Shown: piece after piece, positions 1 to 7,586 of the stretch
How positions within the stretch are numbered: the first letter of the stretch is position 1
How the letters are laid out: each line of letters begins with the position of its first letter
Origin: Microbispora sp. NBC_01189
Lineage (GTDB): Bacteria; Actinomycetota; Actinomycetes; Streptosporangiales; Streptosporangiaceae
NCBI RefSeq assembly: GCF_036010665.1
Contig: NZ_CP108581.1
Location: 7,063,501 to 7,127,500 of the forward strand
Direction: 5' to 3'
Length of the DNA stretch: 64,000 nucleotides
Made by a program: the position numbers and the translations under genes
The notes under the pieces: model-generated
What the model was told of the DNA's origin: nothing
Databases searched by the model: none
What the model saw: the letters and a program-made list of their open reading frames with translations, nothing else

Positions 1-2
1 TG

Positions 3-152
3 CACGGCGACGCCGGGACCGTGCGGGCCGGGCTGGAGGAGCTGCGCAAGCGCACCGGGGCCGACGAGCTGATGATCACCACGATGGTCCACGGCGCCCC
101 GGCACGGCTGCGCTCCCACGAGCTCGTCGCCCGCGCGTACGGCATGATCTAG
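3..152 (+). CDS. Luciferase-like monooxygenase, C-terminal fragment (window edge)
   Basis: Only the last 49 codons are inside the window; the gene starts upstream of base 1. The end of the protein reads HGDAGTVRAGLEELRKRTGA, followed by a segment containing DELMITTMVH and a short helical tail. This pattern (gating loop, then an ADEL(M)(I/V)TT strand) is typical of the C-terminus of the MsnO8-type LLM-class flavin-dependent oxidoreductases. These are cytoplasmic TIM-barrel enzymes using FMNH2 or F420 on unknown substrates. It is followed 17 bases later by the convergent stop of another luciferase-fold gene. The family call rests on a short segment. Confidence 0.75.
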   Translation, partial: HGDAGTVRAGLEELRKRTGADELMITTMVHGAPARLRSHELVARAYGMI

Positions 153-169
153 CGTCGCGGCCGCGCCCG

Positions 170-1060
170 CTACGGGGCGAGGGCGTCAAGGGCCTCCTCG
201 GCACGGCGCAGGGACTCTCCGGGGTCAGCCTCCGGGTCGCCGATCTCGGGGTCGAAGTTGAGGTCGTGGAAGACCTCGGTCACCCCCCTGGCCGCGAGCT
301 CCTCGACGTCCCGCCGGATCTTGTCGTACGGCCCGGTCAGCGGGCCCTCGTCCGCCGGGCGGACGCGGGTGACGCCGCGTACGACGAACCGCAGCGCGTC
401 CGGGTCGCGCCCGGCCCCCCGGGCCGCCTCCTTCACAATGGCGATCTGCTGGTCGATGGTGCCGAGGTCGGCGCGGCTGGAGCTGATCCAGCCGTCGGCG
501 ATCCGCCCGGCGCGCTCCAGCGCGACCCGCGCGGTGCCGCCCAGCAGGACGGGCGGCGGCGAGGCGGGCCGGGGGTCCTGGTGGGAGCGCGGCACCTCGT
601 AGAACTCGCCCCTGTGCTCGACGACGTCCTCGGTCCACAGCCGCCGCAGCAGGCCGACGTACTCCTCCGCGCGCCTGCCCCGCCGCTCCATCGGCACGCC
701 GGACGCGGTGAACTCCTCCGGCAGCCAGCCCAGCCCGAGGCCCACGTCGAGCCTGCCTCCGGACACCTGCTGCAGGGTGGAGAGCTGCTTGGCCAGCAGC
801 ACCGGGCTGACGAACGGCAGGTTGAGCACGGCCACGCCGAGCCGTACCCGCTCGGTGATCCCCGCCAGGTACGCGAGCGTGACGACCGGGTCCTGCACGC
901 TCCGGTAGACGGGCCCCATCGCGTGGCCCTCGGGGTAGAGCAGCCGCTGGAACGCCCACACCCCGTGGTAGCCGAGCTCGTCGGCGCGGCGGGCGATCCG
1001 CCTCATGTTCTCCGGCGTCGCCCACGAGCCCGACACCGGCACGGCAAATCCAATCCTCAT
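170..1060 (-). CDS. LLM-class F420-dependent oxidoreductase (luciferase-like)
   Basis: A 296-residue single-domain protein that starts with MRIGFAVPVSG, a first beta strand typical of luciferase-like barrels. It has the family block RVRLGVAVLNLPFVSPVLLA followed by GGRLDVGLGLGWLPEEF, which forms part of the coenzyme pocket. The pattern matches the F420-dependent LLM subfamily that is abundant in actinomycetes (TIGR03619-like); substrate unknown. Predicted cytoplasmic, with no signal peptide. No clear SD precedes the ATG. Its start lies only 14 bases from the divergent GTG of the phosphotransferase at 1075, so promoters of the two genes must overlap or lie inside each other's coding region. 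F420 rather than FMN use is inferred from subfamily resemblance. Confidence 0.9.
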   Translation of the reverse strand: MRIGFAVPVSGSWATPENMRRIARRADELGYHGVWAFQRLLYPEGHAMGPVYRSVQDPVVTLAYLAGITERVRLGVAVLNLPFVSPVLLAKQLSTLQQVSGGRLDVGLGLGWLPEEFTASGVPMERRGRRAEEYVGLLRRLWTEDVVEHRGEFYEVPRSHQDPRPASPPPVLLGGTARVALERAGRIADGWISSSRADLGTIDQQIAIVKEAARGAGRDPDALRFVVRGVTRVRPADEGPLTGPYDKIRRDVEELAARGVTEVFHDLNFDPEIGDPEADPGESLRRAEEALDALAP

Positions 1061-1074
1061 ACCCGCACACTAGG

Positions 1075-1965
1075 GTGTCCGCCGTGGACGATCATCGTTT
1101 ACAGGCCGGCGACCTGGCCCGTCTGGCGGGACACGACGGGCCGGTGACGGTGCTCAAGCGGACCATGGTTCTCCAGCGGACCAAGGTGCTCGTGGTCCGG
1201 GCCGGCGACGTGGTCGTCAAGGCGCACCCGCCCGGCACCGGCGAGGAGGAACTGCGCGCCCGGCTCGACGCGGCCCGCGCGCTCGACGGCGTCATGCTCG
1301 CCCCGCTCGGCCTCGAACGGCTGGACGGCCGCCTGGTCACGATCTGGCCCGCCGGCGAGCCGCTGACCATGGACGACGTGGAGGCGGGGGCGACGCCGTG
1401 GGAGGAGGGCGGCCGGCTGCTCGCGCTGCTGCACGCCCGGCCGGTCCCGGCGGGCCTGCCGCCCGCCGGGGGGCCGTCGCGGCTGCCGCGGGCCATGGCC
1501 GACCTGGCGTCGGCCGGCGTTCCCGCCCCCGTCGCGGCGCCGATCCTGGAGGCGTACGCGACGCTGCCGCCGGCCCGGGAGGGTGGCGCGCTGACGCACG
1601 GCGACTGGCACCTCGGCCAGCTGGTCCGGCACGGCGGCGGCTGGCTGCTGATCGACCCCGACGATCTCGGAGCGGGCGACCCGGCGTGGGACCTGGCCCG
1701 CCCCGCCGCCTGGTTCGCCGCCGGCCTGCTCGCCCCGGACGACTGGGAGCGGCTGCTCACCGCCTACCTCGCGGCGGGCGGGACCGCGGTGTCCGCGGAC
1801 GACCCGTGGCGGGAACTCGACGCGCCGGCCCGGGCGTTGACCGTTCAGCTGGCCGCGACGGCGGTGGCCGCGGGGGCGAGAGCCGGGGAACCACCCGACG
1901 ACGCCGCCGAGGCACTGGTGTCCGCCTGCGGGAGGATCGTCGCGGCCGCCCGTGCCGGGACCTGA
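1075..1965 (+). CDS. Aminoglycoside phosphotransferase-fold kinase (APH family)
   Basis: A 296-residue protein with the APH/choline-kinase fold. The catalytic loop reads HGDWHLGQ near residue 175, with Gln where the family usually has Asn, and the Mg-binding segment is LIDPDDLGAGDPAWDLARP near residue 192. A Lys in DVVVKAHPP is the probable ATP-binding residue. The family phosphorylates small molecules (aminoglycosides, macrolides, homoserine, sugars); the substrate cannot be told and an antibiotic role should not be assumed. The GTG at 1075 has no SD, so a second GTG at 1084 or a leaderless mRNA is possible. Divergent from the F420 oxidoreductase and followed 18 bases later by a zinc-ribbon gene, possibly co-transcribed. 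Confidence 0.88.
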   Translation: MSAVDDHRLQAGDLARLAGHDGPVTVLKRTMVLQRTKVLVVRAGDVVVKAHPPGTGEEELRARLDAARALDGVMLAPLGLERLDGRLVTIWPAGEPLTMDDVEAGATPWEEGGRLLALLHARPVPAGLPPAGGPSRLPRAMADLASAGVPAPVAAPILEAYATLPPAREGGALTHGDWHLGQLVRHGGGWLLIDPDDLGAGDPAWDLARPAAWFAAGLLAPDDWERLLTAYLAAGGTAVSADDPWRELDAPARALTVQLAATAVAAGARAGEPPDDAAEALVSACGRIVAAARAGT

Positions 1966-1983
1966 CCTAGGGAGAGTTCGTCC

Positions 1984-2241
1984 ATGCAGTGCCCCAAGTG
2001 CCGTGGCCGGATGCGGACGTTCGACCGCAACGGGGTCCACATCGAGCAGTGCGACAACTGCCGCGGCATCTTCCTGGACTACGGCGAGCTGGAGACGCTG
2101 ACGCGCATGGAGGCCCAGTGGGCCCAGCAGACCTACGCTCCCCCGCCGCCGGCGCACGGAGGCCCAGCCTGGGGCGGCGGCCACGGCGGCCACCACGGCC
2201 ACCGGCGCGACAGCTGGGTCGGCATGCTGTTCTCGAGCTGA
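1984..2241 (+). CDS. Zinc-ribbon protein of the TFIIB-type (zf-TFIIB)
   Basis: An 85-residue protein starting with CPKCRGRM, with the second metal knuckle CDNCRGIFLDYGELETL. The CxxC...CxxCxGxxxDxxEL arrangement is the small bacterial zf-TFIIB family, a zinc-binding domain of unknown function. The tail is rich in Pro, Gly and His (PPPPAHGG, GGHGGHHGH), which may add weak metal binding. A GGGAGAG SD lies ahead of the ATG. It follows the phosphotransferase by 18 bases and ends before a strong palindrome, so it is probably the last gene of that unit. Confidence 0.88.
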   Translation: MQCPKCRGRMRTFDRNGVHIEQCDNCRGIFLDYGELETLTRMEAQWAQQTYAPPPPAHGGPAWGGGHGGHHGHRRDSWVGMLFSS

Positions 2242-2266
2242 GCACCACCCCGTCGCGTCACCCTGT

Positions 2267-2294
2267 CATGAACGAGGCCGCGGCCTCGTTCATG
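2267..2294. terminator. Perfect 28-bp palindrome, likely bidirectional terminator
   Basis: Arms CATGAACGAGGCCG and its exact reverse complement abut without a spacer, between the stop of the zinc-ribbon gene (+) and the end of the remnant on the minus strand. Such GC-rich hairpins between convergent genes usually act as factor-independent terminators in actinomycetes, often without a U-tract. The symmetry is directly visible; the function is inferred. Confidence 0.7.
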
Positions 2295-2306
2295 TCCTCC
2301 GTACGG

Positions 2307-2777
2307 TCAGACCGGGAAGGCGTCGGGGTCGACGTCGCTCGTGCCGGCGTTCCCGCCGAACACGGTGTTGAGGGTGAGGGTCCAGTTGTCCCAGCTCACC
2401 CGGCCCGCCGAGTAGACGGTGCGGAAGCGCAGCGGATCGTCGAACCTGGAGAAGCCGCAGTCTCTGGTGAACGCGCGGGCGCCCCTGTCGTAGTCGGCCC
2501 CGGTGGTGAAGTAGAAGACGCCGTCGTGCGATCCGCCGTTCTTCACGGTCAGGGCGCCCCGGCCGCCGCGGATCGCCGACAGCAGCACCGTGCCGTTGAC
2601 GAGGCGGCGGGTGTGCCGGGCGGGCGGCTTGAGCGGGACCACCGGGTAGTCTCCGGCCTTCGCCAGGTCGTCGGCGGACGCCCGGAAGCTTGTGAAGTCT
2701 CCCGACGCGCCCAGTTTCGCCAGTACGGCCGTGCCGTTGCCCCAGCGGCCCCTTGAGGTGACAAAGACCCTACCCGG
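2307..2777 (-). pseudogene. 5'-truncated gene of unknown function
   Basis: The minus-strand frame is open from a TAA at 2778-2780 to a stop at 2307 and encodes about 156 residues, but has no ATG, GTG or TTG until a GTG at 2642, deep inside what reads like continuous protein. The sequence before that GTG (TAVLAKLGASGDF) has normal coding character, so the 5' end appears lost. The C-terminal part (TRDCGFSRFDDPLRFRTVYS, then NTVFGGNAGTSD) looks like a beta-rich domain of a larger, perhaps secreted, protein that I do not recognise. The truncated end faces the efe promoter region. If translated at all, the product would be the 111 residues from 2642. Confidence 0.55.
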
Positions 2778-2815
2778 TTACTCGCATCCGTGCTCTTGTC
2801 GGTAAGGTGAACCTG

Positions 2816-2838
2816 ACCTAAGTTAGGTAAGGCTTACC
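2816..2838 (+). promoter_or_regulatory. Two overlapping iron-repressor (DtxR/IdeR-type) boxes
   Basis: ACCTAAGTTAGGT (2816-2828) and GGTAAGGCTTACC (2826-2838) are each perfect inverted repeats around one central base and overlap by three bases. Both match the TTAGGTNAGNCTNACCTAA style of DtxR/IdeR/DmdR operators. They lie 19-41 bases upstream of the efeU GTG, just where a repressor would cover a promoter; a weak -35-like TTGTCG sits at 2797-2802. Iron-loaded repressor should shut off efeUOB here. The symmetry is seen; the regulator is inferred. Confidence 0.75.
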
Positions 2839-2856
2839 GACTATCCGGAGGGCGAT

Positions 2857-3717
2857 GTGTTCGCGAGCTACCTCATCGGCCTTCGCGAGGGCCTGGAGGC
2901 GACCCTGGTCGTCTCTATCCTGGTGGCCTTCCTCGTGAAGAGCGGCAGGGGTGACCGCCTGCCGCTGGTCTGGGCCGGTGTCGGAGCCGCCGTCGCGCTC
3001 TCCGTGGGGTTCGGGGCGTTGCTGACGTTCACCGCGGCCAACCTCGGCTCCCGGCAGCACGAGATGTTCGACGCCTTCGCCTCGCTGGCCGCGACCGTCT
3101 TCGTCACCTTCATGATCTTCTGGATGCGCACGGCGGCCCGCCGGATGTCGGGCGACCTGCGCGAGAAGCTCAGCGACGCCCTGCAGCTCGGGTCCGTGGC
3201 CGTGGTCGTGGTGGCCTTCCTGTCGGTCGCCCGCGAGGGGCTGGAGACCGCCCTGCTGTGGTTCGCCGCCGTCCAGGGCGCGACCACCAGCGCGAGCCCG
3301 CTCACCGGCATCACGCTCGGCCTGCTCACCTCCGTCGCGTTGGGCTACGGGCTGTACCGCAGCGCGGTGCGGATCAACCTCACCAAGTTCTTCACCTGGA
3401 CCGGCCTGCTGCTGATCCTGGTCGCCGCCGGCATCTTCAAGTACGGCGTGCACGACCTGCAGGAGTCGGGCCTGCTGCCCGGTCTCAGCACGTACGCCTT
3501 CGACATCAGCGGCGTGCTCGACCCCGGCGCCTGGTACTCGACGCTGCTGAGCGGCATGTTCAACATCACCGCCCAGCCCAGCGTGCTGGAGACCGTCGCC
3601 TGGGTCGCCTACGCCGTGCCCGTGCTCGTGCTGTTCCTGCGGCGGCCCTCCGTCAAGGCGCCCGCCGGCGCCGCCCCCCAGTCTCAACAGCCCCAGTCTC
3701 CCCAGCCCGCTTCGTGA
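2857..3717 (+). CDS. efeU: EfeU/FTR1-type ferrous iron permease
   Basis: A 286-residue polytopic membrane protein, first gene of an iron operon. It carries the two signature iron-binding motifs of the FTR1/EfeU family: REGLEA at residues 10-15 and REGLET near residue 127. About seven hydrophobic segments span the protein, and a Pro/Gln/Ser-rich tail is probably cytoplasmic. The family passes iron across the cytoplasmic membrane, working with EfeO and EfeB. The GTG at 2857 follows an SD-like CGGAGGGC. The upstream iron boxes predict repression under iron sufficiency. EfeO starts 14 bases after the stop. Confidence 0.96.
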   Translation: MFASYLIGLREGLEATLVVSILVAFLVKSGRGDRLPLVWAGVGAAVALSVGFGALLTFTAANLGSRQHEMFDAFASLAATVFVTFMIFWMRTAARRMSGDLREKLSDALQLGSVAVVVVAFLSVAREGLETALLWFAAVQGATTSASPLTGITLGLLTSVALGYGLYRSAVRINLTKFFTWTGLLLILVAAGIFKYGVHDLQESGLLPGLSTYAFDISGVLDPGAWYSTLLSGMFNITAQPSVLETVAWVAYAVPVLVLFLRRPSVKAPAGAAPQSQQPQSPQPAS

Positions 3718-3731
3718 CCGGAGTCCACCCG

Positions 3732-4868
3732 ATGCGCACCCCCACCGTCCTGGCCGTCGCGACCATGGCCCTGGCAGGCCTGACCGCGTGCTCGTCCTCC
3801 GGCTCCGGTGCCGCCACCGAGGCGACCGCGGCCGGCTCCGGCGCGATCGCCGTGGCCGCCACCGACACCGAGTGCAAGGTGACGAAGTCCGACCTCGCGG
3901 CCGGCACCTCGACCTTCGCCATCACCAACAGCGGCACGAAGGTCACCGAGTTCTACGTGTACGCGCCGGGCGACCGGGTGATGGGCGAGGTGGAGAACAT
4001 CGTGCCCGGCCTGACCCGCGAGGTCGTGATGGAGCTTCCCGCCGGCATGTACGAGACCGCCTGCAAGCCCGGGATGACCGGCAAGGGCATCCGCGGCCCG
4101 CTCAAGGTCAGCGGCGAGCACAAGCCGCTGAGCGGCGACGCCGGGCTCGCCGAGGCCATGGCCAGCTACAAGCGCTACATCAAGAGCCAGTCCGACACGC
4201 TGCTTGACAAGACCAGGGAGTTCACCGAGGCGGTCAAGGCCGGCGACGTGGCCGCCGCCAAGAGGCTCTACCCCGTCGCCCGCACCTACTGGGAGCGGAT
4301 CGAGCCCGTCGCCGAGGTCTTCGGCGACCTGGACCCGGCGATCGACGCGCGGGAGAACGACGTCCCGGACGGCGAGGAGTGGACCGGCTTCCACCGCATC
4401 GAGAAGGACCTGTGGGTCAAGAAGGACGTCGGCGGCGACGGCCCGATCGCCGACAAGCTGATGACCGACGTGAACACGATCGTGACGAAGTCCGCGACGG
4501 TCGACCTTTCCCCCGTACAGCTCGCCAACGGCGCCAAGGGGCTGCTGGACGAGGTCGCCACCGGCAAGATCACCGGCGAGGAGGACCGCTACTCGCACAC
4601 CGACCTGTGGGACTTCGACGCGAACCTGCAGGGCTCGAAGGCGGCCGTACAGGCGCTGCGCCCGGTCCTGGAGGAGCGCGACGCCGATCTGGTCAAGACG
4701 CTCGACGCGAAGTTCGCCGACGCGGAGGCTGCGCTCGGCCGGCACCGCGACGGCGACGGGTGGAAGCTGCACACGGAGCTGTCCAAGGACGACCTGCGGG
4801 CGCTGTCCGACGCGATCAACGCGCTGGCCGAGCCGATCAGCAGGGTCGCGGCGGTGGTGGTCAAGTGA
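3732..4868 (+). CDS. efeO: EfeO, iron-uptake lipoprotein with cupredoxin and M75 domains
   Basis: A 378-residue lipoprotein. Residues 1-20 form a lipoprotein signal ending in LTAC, so Cys20 should be lipidated and the protein held outside the membrane. Residues of about 40-135 form a cupredoxin-like domain, and the rest is the imelysin/M75 domain with the metal-binding HxxE motif as HRIEK near residue 221. In characterised EfeUOB systems EfeO binds extracellular iron and hands it to EfeU. This is the long two-domain form. Its position between efeU and efeB is the canonical order. Confidence 0.95.
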   Translation: MRTPTVLAVATMALAGLTACSSSGSGAATEATAAGSGAIAVAATDTECKVTKSDLAAGTSTFAITNSGTKVTEFYVYAPGDRVMGEVENIVPGLTREVVMELPAGMYETACKPGMTGKGIRGPLKVSGEHKPLSGDAGLAEAMASYKRYIKSQSDTLLDKTREFTEAVKAGDVAAAKRLYPVARTYWERIEPVAEVFGDLDPAIDARENDVPDGEEWTGFHRIEKDLWVKKDVGGDGPIADKLMTDVNTIVTKSATVDLSPVQLANGAKGLLDEVATGKITGEEDRYSHTDLWDFDANLQGSKAAVQALRPVLEERDADLVKTLDAKFADAEAALGRHRDGDGWKLHTELSKDDLRALSDAINALAEPISRVAAVVVK

Positions 4869-4926
4869 GCCCGGAACGCGGTCCGGAGGACACGGCGAGG
4901 CGGGGAGGCACCGTGGGGGAGGCATC

Positions 4927-6177
4927 GTGAGCGAGGGCTTGAGCCGCAGGCGGCTGTTCGGCCTCGGCGCGGCGGGGGCGGCCGCCGTCGGGGCGGGCGC
5001 GCTCGCCACCCGGTCCCTCGCGGAGCACCCGGTCGCGCTCGCCTCCGCCACCTCCGACGCCGTCCCCTTCTACGGCGCCCACCAGGCCGGCATCACCACC
5101 CCCGCCCAGGACCGGCTCCACTTCGTGGCCTTCGACGTGATCACGAAGGACAGGGGGGAGCTGGTGGAGCTGCTCCAGGAGTGGACGGCGGCCGCGGCCC
5201 GGATGACCCAGGGCAGGGACGCCGGCACCTTCGGCGCGGTGGGCGGCGCGCCGGAGGCGCCGCCGGACGACACCGGCGAGGCCCTCGGCCTGCCCGCGTC
5301 CGGCCTGACCCTGACCGCCGGCTTCGGACCCTCGCTGTTCGACGGCCGGTTCGGCCTCGCCGATCGCCGGCCGCCCGCGCTGGCCGACCTGCCCGCCTTC
5401 CCGGGTGAGGACCTCCAGCCCCAGATCTCCGGCGGGGACATCTGCGTGCAGGCGTGCGCGCACGACCCGCAGGTGGCGGTGCACGCGATCCGCAACCTCG
5501 CGCGCATCGGCTTCGGCAAGGTCTCCGTGCGTTACTCGCAGCTCGGCTTCGGCCGCACCTCGTCCACCTCCCGGGCGCAGGCGACGCCGCGCAACCTGAT
5601 GGGCTTCAAGGACGGCACCAACAACCTCAAGCTGGAGGACACCTCCATGCTGCGCGCCCACCTGTGGGCCGCACCCGGCGACGGCCCGGCCTGGATGGAC
5701 GGCGGTTCCTACCTCGTCACCCGCAAGATCAGGATGCACATCGAGACCTGGGACCGCGCCCCGCTGGCCGAGCAGGAGGCCATCTTCGGCCGGGACAAGG
5801 GGAAGGGCGCGCCGCTCACCGGCAAGGAGGAGTTCGACGCCCCCGACTTCGCCGCGAAGGGCCCGGACGGGCAGCCGGCGATCGCCGGCGACGCGCACGT
5901 ACGGCTCGCGCACCCCGACGCGCACGGCGGCGCGCGGCTGCTGCGGCGCGGCTACAACTTCGTGGACGGCTCCGACGGCCTCGGGCGGCTCGACGCGGGC
6001 CTGTTCTTCATTGCTTACCAGCGCGACCCGCACAAGCAGTTCGTGCCGGTCCAGCGCATGCTGGCGCAGAAGGACGCGCTGAACGAGTACATCAAGCACG
6101 TCTCCAGCGGCCTGTTCGCCTGCCCGCCCGGGGTGATCGACGGCGGCGACTACTGGGGCCGCACGCTGTTCGCCTGA
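4927..6177 (+). CDS. efeB: EfeB, Tat-exported DyP-type haem peroxidase
   Basis: A 416-residue protein starting at a GTG. It carries a twin-arginine signal (RRRLFG at residues 7-12, then an Ala/Gly-rich hydrophobic stretch), so it folds with its haem before export. The DyP motif GxxDG appears as GFKDGTNN with the catalytic Asp near residue 229; the proximal haem ligand is His324 in HVRLAH. EfeB oxidises Fe(II) or releases iron at the outer face of the membrane for the EfeU permease, and members have peroxidase or deferrochelatase activity. It is the last gene of the operon, 58 bases after efeO. Confidence 0.96.
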   Translation: MSEGLSRRRLFGLGAAGAAAVGAGALATRSLAEHPVALASATSDAVPFYGAHQAGITTPAQDRLHFVAFDVITKDRGELVELLQEWTAAAARMTQGRDAGTFGAVGGAPEAPPDDTGEALGLPASGLTLTAGFGPSLFDGRFGLADRRPPALADLPAFPGEDLQPQISGGDICVQACAHDPQVAVHAIRNLARIGFGKVSVRYSQLGFGRTSSTSRAQATPRNLMGFKDGTNNLKLEDTSMLRAHLWAAPGDGPAWMDGGSYLVTRKIRMHIETWDRAPLAEQEAIFGRDKGKGAPLTGKEEFDAPDFAAKGPDGQPAIAGDAHVRLAHPDAHGGARLLRRGYNFVDGSDGLGRLDAGLFFIAYQRDPHKQFVPVQRMLAQKDALNEYIKHVSSGLFACPPGVIDGGDYWGRTLFA

Positions 6178-6405
6178 GCGCGTGACCCGTCGGCACCCGA
6201 GCCCGAATGTCCCGTAAATAGCACGTTGCCCCTTTTTCGACACAGCAGCATTCGGGCCGAAGAGGTCCCGATTGCCACGCCGATGAATTCGTCGTGAACA
6301 TACGCGGAATTTCGCTGGATGCCCCTTTTTTTCCGCTCGTGAATTTCCCTTGTCTCCCATAATTCGGGTACGGGGATCAGGGCCACGGGGCGAAGGAAAC
6401 CGGGA
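6178..6405 (+). promoter_or_regulatory. AT-richer intergenic region with long-range inverted repeat
   Basis: This gap is clearly richer in A/T than the surrounding genes. GCCCGAAT (6201-6208) is repeated in inverted form as ATTCGGGC (6250-6257) around a 41-base loop that contains a CCCCTTTTTC run, which could serve as the efe terminator. The remainder (6270-6400) presumably holds the promoter of the TelA cassette; I could not identify convincing -35 and -10 boxes. Confidence 0.4.
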
Positions 6406-7530
6406 ATGAAGCGGTGGATCGGGGTCGGGCTGGCGCTGCTGCTGGGTGCGGCCGTCGTCCTCGCCCTCGTGCTCGGCAACGACCGGGGCGACGGCGACGG
6501 GCAGGGGGACGGGCAGGGGGCCCTCACGACGGTCCGCGGTGTCATCGGCTCGGAGAAGAAACCCTTCTTCGACGACCCAGCGGTCAGGGCGGCCTTCGCC
6601 AGGCACGGACTGCGGGTCGAGGTCGACACCGCCGGGTCGCGTGAGATCGCGTCCACGGTGGACCTGCGTCCGTACGACTTCGCCTTTCCCTCCAGCGTCC
6701 CGGCGGCGGAGAAGATCCGGCAGGCGCGCAAGATCACCCGGACCTACTCGCCGTTCTACTCGCCGATGGCCGTCGCGACGTTCCAGCCGGTCGTGGACGT
6801 GCTGGCGAAGGCGGGGGTGGTCCGCGACTCGGGCGCGGGCTACCAGGTCCTCGACCTGCGGCGGTTCCTCGACCTCGTCGCCCGGGGCACCCGCTGGGAC
6901 GCGCTGCCCGGCAACACCGCGTACCGGGCGCGCAAGCGGGTCCTGCTGACCACCACCGACGTCCGCACCTCGAACTCCGCCGCCATGTACCTCGCGGCGA
7001 CCAGCTACGTGGCCAACGGCGACGACGTCGTGAGCTCGCGGGAACAGGTCGCCACCGCGGCGGCGAAGATCGCGCCGCTCTTCCTCGATCAGGGCTACTC
7101 CGAGTCCAGCACCGAGGCGCCCTTCGAGGACTATCTCGCGCTGGGGATCGGCAAGACCCCGATGGTGGTCATCTACGAGGCGCAGTACGCCGCGCGGCTG
7201 TTCGCGGGCGGCGGAGCCGTCCGCCCCGGCATGCGGCTGATCTACCCCGCGCCGACCGTGCTGAGCAAGCACACGCTCGTCCCGCTCACGGCCCGGGCGG
7301 CCGAGGTCGGGCGGCTGCTGCAGGAGGACCCGGAGTTCGCCCGGCTCGCCGCGAGGTACGGCTTCCGCACCGCCGATCCCCAGACGTTCGCGGACCTGGT
7401 CACCAAGGCGAAGGCGCCGATTCCCGCAAGCCTGGTCGACGTGGTCGAGCCGCCCGCCTACGACCGCCTGGAGGAGCTCGTCGCGACCATCGAGCGGCGC
7501 TATCAGGCCGGTGCGAAGCCGTCGTCCTGA
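6406..7530 (+). CDS. Membrane-anchored periplasmic-binding-protein-like protein
   Basis: A 374-residue protein with an N-terminal hydrophobic segment (about residues 5-24) without a lipobox, then a Gly/Asp linker and an extracellular domain. Features such as VIGSEKKPFF, a FAFPSSVPAAEKI turn and SPMAVATFQPVVD resemble type-2 solute-binding folds. I see no permease or ATPase nearby. It is the first of four co-oriented genes (binding protein, TelA, binding protein-VWA, XpaC-like), where it may act as a sensor or docking subunit rather than a transporter component. A GGCGAAGGAAACC stretch precedes the ATG. The function is unproven. Confidence 0.82.
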   Translation: MKRWIGVGLALLLGAAVVLALVLGNDRGDGDGQGDGQGALTTVRGVIGSEKKPFFDDPAVRAAFARHGLRVEVDTAGSREIASTVDLRPYDFAFPSSVPAAEKIRQARKITRTYSPFYSPMAVATFQPVVDVLAKAGVVRDSGAGYQVLDLRRFLDLVARGTRWDALPGNTAYRARKRVLLTTTDVRTSNSAAMYLAATSYVANGDDVVSSREQVATAAAKIAPLFLDQGYSESSTEAPFEDYLALGIGKTPMVVIYEAQYAARLFAGGGAVRPGMRLIYPAPTVLSKHTLVPLTARAAEVGRLLQEDPEFARLAARYGFRTADPQTFADLVTKAKAPIPASLVDVVEPPAYDRLEELVATIERRYQAGAKPSS

Positions 7531-7586
7531 CCCCCACTTGTTCAGGAAGACAGTTCCCCGAAGAGTCCCAGGAAGAGAGGACATCC

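Noticed and set aside
4861-7584. Very long minus-strand ORF (over 900 codons) opposite efeB and the next gene
   Set aside because: It is antisense to two well-supported genes, with low-complexity Arg/Gly/Val content typical of GC-rich shadow frames.
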